DNA from: CAZNKU01 sp045541135
GTDB lineage: Bacteria > Bacillota > Clostridia > Monoglobales > Firm-18
Direction of reading: 5' to 3'
NCBI GenBank assembly: GCA_045541135.1
Contig: JAZQIO010000038.1
Coordinates: forward strand, 49,784-113,783
DNA length: 64,000 nt
Shown: positions 60,015 through 64,000 of the stretch, in pieces
Layout: each line of letters starts with the position of its first letter
How positions within the stretch are numbered: position 1 is the first letter of the stretch
Position numbers and translations under genes: made by a program
The notes under the pieces: generated by a model
The model's database searches: none
What the model was told of the DNA's origin: nothing
What the model saw: the letters and a program-made list of their open reading frames with translations, nothing else

Positions 60015-61394
60015 ATGGCAGACTTTAGAGAAGAATACGATTCAATTGGCATGAAAGAAATTCCTGTTAATGCCTATTACGGAGTACAGTCGTTGCGTGC
60101 AGCAGAAAACTTTAAAATTACCGGAACAAAGGTGCATCCGGAAATGATAAAGGCTATAGCTGAAATTAAAAAGGCAGCAGCTATTGCAAATAATAAGGTG
60201 GGTGTTATAGATGCAAAAATTGCAGATGCCATTGTGCAGGCTTGTGAAGAAATATTGGAGGGAAAGCTTCTGGAATACTTCATTGTAGACTCCATACAGG
60301 GAGGAGCCGGAACATCGCTGAATATGAATGCCAATGAAGTTATTGCAAACCGAGCTATAGAAATTCTCGGTGGTAAAAAAGGAGATTACTCCATAGTGCA
60401 TCCCAATGACCATGTAAATTGCGGTCAGTCTACAAACGATGCATATCCCAGTGCAGGTAAAATCGCAATTGTAAGACTTTTGAAGAGTACAATCGAACAG
60501 TTAGATAAGCTTTATTATACCTTTATAAAAAAAGCAGACGACTATGGGCACATAATTAAAATGGGACGTACAGAAATGCAGGATGCTGTTCCTATTAGCT
60601 TTGGTCAGGTTTTTCATGCCTATGCATCAGCGGTTAGGCGTGATATAAAGAGATTTGAATTAGCCATAAAAGAAATGACAAAACTGAATATGGGTGGTAC
60701 GGCTGTTGGTACCGGTATAAATGCGGACCACAAGTATATAGAAATGGTTGTGCCCATCCTTGCTGATGTTACAGGGCTTCCTTTGGTTCAGGCTGATGAC
60801 CTTGTTGATGCAACACAGAATTTAGATTCTTTTGTATATGTATCCGGTATTATTAAATCTTGCGCAGCAACACTTTCTAAGATTTCAAATGACTTAAGAC
60901 TTATGTCATCGGGTCCAAGAACCGGTTTTGCTGAAATTAATCTTTTGCCAAAGCAAAATGGCTCGTCTATTATGCCCGGCAAAATAAACCCTGTTATTCC
61001 GGAGGTTATGAACCAAATTTGTTTTAACATAATAGGGAATGATACAACAATTACATATGCAGCAGAGGCGGGACAACTTGAGCTTAATGCTTTTGAACCC
61101 ATTGCCTTTCGTTGTCTTTTTGAATCTCTCGACACATTGCGAAATGGCGTAGAAATATTTATCGGGGAATGTGTAAGCGAAATAACGGTAAACCCTACAC
61201 AATGCAGGACTCATCTTGACAGAAGTATAGGTATTGTTACAGCACTTTGTCCTTATATTGGGTATACAAAGGCATCACAGCTTGCTAAACAGGCACTTCG
61301 TAAAAACAGGAACATTCGCGATGTTGTTATTGAAGAAAATATTATGACCAAAGAGGAAATTGATAAATTGTTAGATCCAAGCAATATGATATAA
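60015..61394 (+). CDS. aspA: aspartate ammonia-lyase
   Basis: 459 residues of the fumarase/aspartase superfamily. Landmarks are EYDSIGMKEIPVNAYYGVQS, HPNDHVNCGQSTNDAYPSAG, GRTEMQDAVPISFGQVF, NMGGTAVGTGIN, and the signature loop GSSIMPGKINPVIPEVMNQ. The start sequence and the GRTEMQDAVP segment favour aspartase over class II fumarase. It deaminates aspartate to fumarate, useful in amino-acid fermentation. GAGAGGA precedes the ATG. Confidence 0.92.
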   Translation: MADFREEYDSIGMKEIPVNAYYGVQSLRAAENFKITGTKVHPEMIKAIAEIKKAAAIANNKVGVIDAKIADAIVQACEEILEGKLLEYFIVDSIQGGAGTSLNMNANEVIANRAIEILGGKKGDYSIVHPNDHVNCGQSTNDAYPSAGKIAIVRLLKSTIEQLDKLYYTFIKKADDYGHIIKMGRTEMQDAVPISFGQVFHAYASAVRRDIKRFELAIKEMTKLNMGGTAVGTGINADHKYIEMVVPILADVTGLPLVQADDLVDATQNLDSFVYVSGIIKSCAATLSKISNDLRLMSSGPRTGFAEINLLPKQNGSSIMPGKINPVIPEVMNQICFNIIGNDTTITYAAEAGQLELNAFEPIAFRCLFESLDTLRNGVEIFIGECVSEITVNPTQCRTHLDRSIGIVTALCPYIGYTKASQLAKQALRKNRNIRDVVIEENIMTKEEIDKLLDPSNMI

Positions 61395-61444
61395 TAATGA
61401 AAAATTCAAATAATTAACACAAAAATTAGTGGAATCAGTTTACT

Positions 61445-61503
61445 TCTTTTGATTTTTGATGAAATGGATTCGCTTTCCCGCAGAAAAGCACATCCGTCTG
61501 TAA
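61445..61503. repeat. second copy of the tRNA-Tyr-adjacent repeat
   Basis: TTTTGATTTTTGATGAAATG then GATTCG and CATCCGTCTGTAA align with the copy at 58882-58940, sharing the GATGGATTCG-like core and the CCG...TGTAA end. It lies between aspA and the Nudix gene. Confidence 0.5.
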
Positions 61504-61534
61504 TATATACAAATAGCATTAAGGAGATGATTTT

Positions 61535-62035
61535 ATGAATGGAAAACTACGAAATATGGCGGCTCTTTACATATTGTGTAAAGATAAGATTTTATTGCTT
61601 TACAGACAAGGCGGAAAAGTAGTAAATAATGTGTGGGTTGCATCATCAGGAGGACATTTTGAAAAAGACGAACTTAACAATGCCAAAAGCTGTGTGCTTC
61701 GGGAATTAAAAGAAGAACTGAGAATTACAGAAAAGGAATTTATTAATTTTGAAATGAGATATATAGCATTGAAGCGGACAAATGGAGAAATTCGTCAAAA
61801 CTATTATTTCTTTGCGGAAATTGAAGATTACGAAAATCTTGACTTATCCTCGAACGAAGGAATTTTGCAGTGGTTTGATATTTCAGAAGTGCACTCACTG
61901 GATATGCCATATTCAGCCAAATTTGTAGTTGAGCATTATATAAACAAGGGAAAATATAATGATAAATTGTATTGCGGTGTTGCTGACGGTAACAAAGTTG
62001 TGTTTACAGAAATGCCTGAATATATGTTTTCTTAA
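61535..62035 (+). CDS. Nudix hydrolase
   Basis: 166 residues. The Nudix box is complete: GHFEKDELNNAKSCVLRELK followed by EELRI, matching G-x5-E-x7-R-E-U-x-E-E-x-G-U except that the last Gly is Arg. It hydrolyses a nucleoside diphosphate linked to X; substrate unknown. AAGGAGATGA precedes the ATG. No evident operon partner. Confidence 0.9.
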   Translation: MNGKLRNMAALYILCKDKILLLYRQGGKVVNNVWVASSGGHFEKDELNNAKSCVLRELKEELRITEKEFINFEMRYIALKRTNGEIRQNYYFFAEIEDYENLDLSSNEGILQWFDISEVHSLDMPYSAKFVVEHYINKGKYNDKLYCGVADGNKVVFTEMPEYMFS

Positions 62036-62037
62036 TC

Positions 62038-62066
62038 TTGCATAACAGTTCCGTATTTGCTATAAT
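62038..62066 (+). promoter_or_regulatory. promoter of the GH43-like gene
   Basis: -35 TTGCAT (62038-62043), 17-bp spacer, -10 TATAAT (62061-62066). Start at 62085 has GAGGTGA. Confidence 0.75.
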
Positions 62067-62084
62067 ATACCCGAGGTGAGAATA

Positions 62085-62942
62085 ATGGGCGATGTGAGAA
62101 TTCCCTATATCTCCGGAGAATGGAAAATTCTTTTTAAACCGGAAGAAACCGGAAATTATATTAATGACCATTGTGTGGTAAAGGGTTCGGACGGAAACTG
62201 GCATCTTTATGGTATTACAAGTTTTGAGGGTATTCCCACTTGTGAAAGATATTTTGCCCACGGTGTGGGAAAAAGTCTTGAAAGTGCTTTCGATGAGGTT
62301 GGCCGTTCCATAGACAGAGGAACTTTGGCATGGGCACCTTGTGTAATAGAAAAGGAAGACATTTATTATATGTTTTACGGTCCTTCACCTACATCTTTGG
62401 CGGTTTCATTTGATATGTACGAATGGTTTGGCACAAATGTAACCTTGAAAAATGAACCTCTTATGGGTGCGCATCGTGACCATTTTGTGTTAAAGGTTTC
62501 GGAAAATGAGTACCTTATGTATGTTGTGGGTGTGTATAATAAAAAAGGTGCGGTTTCCTGTTTCAGTTCAAACGATTTGCTGACATGGAATTTTGAGGGA
62601 TACTCTTTGACTTCCGGTGACGATGCTCCTCTTAAACCTGCTTGGGGTGCTATGGAATCTCCTTATGTAGTAAAAAAAGACGGTTTTTACTATCTTTTTA
62701 TTACATATACGGACTGTTCAGATGATAATTATAACAATACATTGGTTTTTTGTTCAAAAGACCCTAAAAGCTTCGGGGAATATAACGGCGATGGTGAAGG
62801 AACAAAGCCAATAACGGTGTTGCAGGCACACGCTCCCGAAATTTTGTTTGAAAACGGTAAGTATTATATCACTACCTGTGGGTGGAGAAAAAGCCCTGTT
62901 CCGAACATTGGTGCAGTGTCTGTTGCAACTTTAGAATGGTGA
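62085..62942 (+). CDS. GH43-like five-bladed beta-propeller protein
   Basis: 285 residues, no signal peptide. Propeller blades are visible: NDHCVVKGSDGNWHLYGITS, WAPCVIEKEDIYYMFYG, MESPYVVKKDGFYYLFITYT and HAPEILFENGKYYITTCGW. These fit the glycoside hydrolase 43/32/62 clan, where acidic residues at the blade starts act in catalysis. The first blade Asp of NDH and the Glu in MESP could be such residues. Specificity unknown. It ends just before a degraded SGNH-hydrolase fragment in another frame. Confidence 0.75.
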   Translation: MGDVRIPYISGEWKILFKPEETGNYINDHCVVKGSDGNWHLYGITSFEGIPTCERYFAHGVGKSLESAFDEVGRSIDRGTLAWAPCVIEKEDIYYMFYGPSPTSLAVSFDMYEWFGTNVTLKNEPLMGAHRDHFVLKVSENEYLMYVVGVYNKKGAVSCFSSNDLLTWNFEGYSLTSGDDAPLKPAWGAMESPYVVKKDGFYYLFITYTDCSDDNYNNTLVFCSKDPKSFGEYNGDGEGTKPITVLQAHAPEILFENGKYYITTCGWRKSPVPNIGAVSVATLEW

Positions 62943-63096
62943 CAAAAATGTGTGGTTTATAGACGGTATGAGCTTCTTTGCGGATTATCACCAAAATGAA
63001 TATGTCATTGACGGTGTTCATCCTCAGGATGCAGGCTTTATCCGTATGGCAGACAGTATAGGCACACTATGTTATATTCTTGAAAAAAATGCCTGA
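62935..63096 (+). pseudogene. C-terminal remnant of an SGNH/GDSL hydrolase
   Basis: In the frame one base off from the GH43-like gene, about 50 codons read NVWFIDGMSFFADYHQNEYV then IDGVHPQDAGFIRMADSI and a stop at 63094-63096. The D-G-x-H-P motif with GFIRMADSI is typical of the catalytic Asp-His end of SGNH hydrolases. There is no start codon or N-terminal part. It is therefore a 5'-truncated, inactive relic. Confidence 0.65.
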
Positions 63097-63112
63097 AATC
63101 CGACAAAAACTA

Positions 63113-63141
63113 TTGAATAAACAGTAAAAACATGATATAAT
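63113..63141 (+). promoter_or_regulatory. promoter of hpt
   Basis: -35 TTGAAT (63113-63118), 17-bp spacer, -10 TATAAT (63136-63141), closely matching the nfnAB promoter. Confidence 0.85.
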
Positions 63142-63174
63142 GTCAAATAGTTTAATACAAAAGGAGATATTGTT

Positions 63175-63735
63175 ATGCCTGAAAATATGACCGTTGAGGA
63201 ATTTAACAGTAAAATAAAAAAGGTTCTTATTACAGAAGATGAAATAAAGGCGGCTATAAAAAAAGCCGGCGAGGAAATAAGCAGTACATATGACGGACGT
63301 CCAATCTTGCTTGTAAGTATTTTAAACGGCGCCTTTGTTTTTATGGCAGACCTTTGCCGTGCAATTACTGTTCCCTGTGAAATTGCATTTATGTGTGCAA
63401 AAAGCTATTATAAAGGTACAGTTTCATCAGGCGTTGTACAAATCACAATGGATCTTGAACAGGACATCAGTGATTATCATGTCATAATAGTTGAGGATAT
63501 AATCGACACAGGCAGAACTCTTAATGATGTGGTTAAGCTTCTTAAAGCACGTAATCCGCTTTCACTTCGTGTTGTTACACTCCTTGACAAGCCTTCAAGA
63601 AGAATTGTGGATTTCGAACCTGATATGGCTCTTTTCACAATTCCTGACCACTTTGTTATAGGTTACGGACTTGATTGTGGTGAGCTTTACAGAAATCTTC
63701 CGTATATTGCTGAATACGATAACAGCGAGGCATAG
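63175..63735 (+). CDS. hpt: hypoxanthine phosphoribosyltransferase
   Basis: 186 residues. The PRPP-binding motif is IIVEDIIDTGRTLNDVVKLL. LVSILNGAFVFMADLCRAI at the N-terminal side and DHFVIGYGLDCGELYRNLP at the C-terminal side are standard for Hpt. It salvages hypoxanthine and guanine to IMP and GMP. AAAGGAGA precedes the ATG. Own promoter and terminator. Confidence 0.95.
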   Translation: MPENMTVEEFNSKIKKVLITEDEIKAAIKKAGEEISSTYDGRPILLVSILNGAFVFMADLCRAITVPCEIAFMCAKSYYKGTVSSGVVQITMDLEQDISDYHVIIVEDIIDTGRTLNDVVKLLKARNPLSLRVVTLLDKPSRRIVDFEPDMALFTIPDHFVIGYGLDCGELYRNLPYIAEYDNSEA

Positions 63736-63751
63736 TAATTAAGATACTTTT

Positions 63752-63778
63752 CAACCTGCACAAAGTGCAGGTTGTTTT
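63752..63778 (+). terminator. terminator of hpt
   Basis: Stem CAACCTGCAC/GTGCAGGTTG with an AAA loop and TTTT. Confidence 0.85.
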
Positions 63779-63848
63779 GCTTTTGAAGTATGCTTTTTAA
63801 TGGTAAAAAACATTTTTAGAAAAAATTACAAAAATTTGAAAAAAAGTG

Positions 63849-63877
63849 TTGACAAAGGGAAAAAGATGTGATAATAT
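63849..63877 (+). promoter_or_regulatory. stable-RNA promoter P1
   Basis: -35 TTGACA (63849-63854), 17-bp spacer, -10 TAATAT (63872-63877), with an A-rich upstream tract. Confidence 0.8.
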
Positions 63878-63909
63878 ATAAAAGTCGCACGGGCGAGAGA
63901 AAAAAAGTG

Positions 63910-63938
63910 TTGACAAGGCAGAAATAGTATGATATACT
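63910..63938 (+). promoter_or_regulatory. stable-RNA promoter P2
   Basis: -35 TTGACA (63910-63915), 17-bp spacer, -10 TATACT (63933-63938). It repeats the AAAAAAGTGTTGACAA block of P1. Confidence 0.85.
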
Positions 63939-64000
63939 ATAGTTCCTGCAAAAAACTGAACCTTGAAAAGTGAATAGCGTGAGAACGATGTACAAATGAG
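63939..64000 (+). other. probable rRNA operon leader, cut by window edge
   Basis: After P2 the sequence contains CTGAACCTTGAAAAGTGAAT, the kind of leader found before clostridial 16S rRNA genes. No 16S sequence is yet present, so an rRNA operon beyond the right edge is inferred. Confidence 0.6.

Overview
The window looks like a chromosomal segment of a low-GC, spore-forming Gram-positive anaerobe of class Clostridia. The basis is AT-rich DNA, strong AGGAGG ribosome-binding sites, SpoIID and SpoIIQ homologues, S-layer-homology (SLH) proteins, an NfnAB-type transhydrogenase, and a ferredoxin-dependent indolepyruvate oxidoreductase cluster. I cannot name a species. Most of the window is core chromosome. 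I see no phage, transposase, CRISPR array or resistance island.

Layout: 0-2.3 kb holds a 5'-cut DUF1538 membrane protein with a PII-like partner and a DUF998 protein. 2.3-2.9 kb has two tRNAs and tRNA-derived debris. 3-7.2 kb has citrate synthase, threonine synthase, a DUF1540 mini-protein and a metallophosphoesterase. 7.2-10.4 kb is the protein quality-control block tig-clpP-clpX. 10.4-20.8 kb is a cell-surface block: a membrane-anchored unknown, a 2542-residue SLH/InlB-repeat protein and a 597-residue SLH protein. 20.8-28.7 kb carries housekeeping genes (cls, pnuC, an endonuclease IV-like gene, aroQ, an M24 peptidase, efp, a CD1247-like gene, lspA, rluD family, mgsA). 28.7-32.2 kb has a copper-amine-oxidase-like secreted protein, spoIID, spoIIQ and rsmG. 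32.2-35.9 kb is rpmG-secE-nusG-rplK-rplA-rplJ-rplL with two L1-type operators and an L10 leader. 35.9-42.9 kb has an AraC regulator, a MATE pump, a phosphodiesterase, a large glycosidase-like protein and 5-formyl-THF cyclo-ligase. 42.9-45.2 kb is nfnAB.

The least ordinary stretch is the roughly 1 kb between nfnB and the ADP-ribosylglycohydrolase-like gene (45.2-46.2 kb). It holds two to three diverged copies of a hairpin-plus-palindrome unit and a two-hairpin palindromic element. On the minus strand it also holds a complete small transcription unit: a good promoter, an RNA of about 121 nt closed from its first base by a 12-bp helix, a UUCG-capped terminator, and a 50-codon ORF with a perfect Shine-Dalgarno. 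This is my best candidate for an undescribed structured RNA or regulatory leader.

46.2-48.6 kb is an AraC/ADP-ribosylglycohydrolase-like pair. 48.8-55.3 kb is a 2-oxoacid/aryl-acid cluster (acyl-CoA ligase, iorA, iorB, phenylacetate-CoA ligase, ACT protein, HD protein). 55.4-58.4 kb has an unknown membrane protein, glycyl-tRNA synthetase and a YkvI-type transporter. 58.5-58.9 kb is a tRNA-Pro-Thr-Tyr cluster. 58.9-61.4 kb is a LysR/aspA divergent pair with a palindromic operator lying on the aspA promoter. 61.5-63.7 kb has a Nudix protein, a GH43-like propeller followed by a broken SGNH-hydrolase tail, and hpt. The window ends in two tandem stable-RNA promoters and a leader typical of an rRNA operon, whose 16S gene would lie beyond the right edge.

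Functional picture: Nfn and Ior both use ferredoxin, linking amino-acid-derived 2-oxoacid oxidation to NADPH supply. aspA and thrC belong to aspartate-family metabolism. Promoters of the form TTGNNN-17 bp-TATAAT recur throughout, which helps fix start codons and transcription units. All functional calls are from my reading of the sequence; no database search was run.
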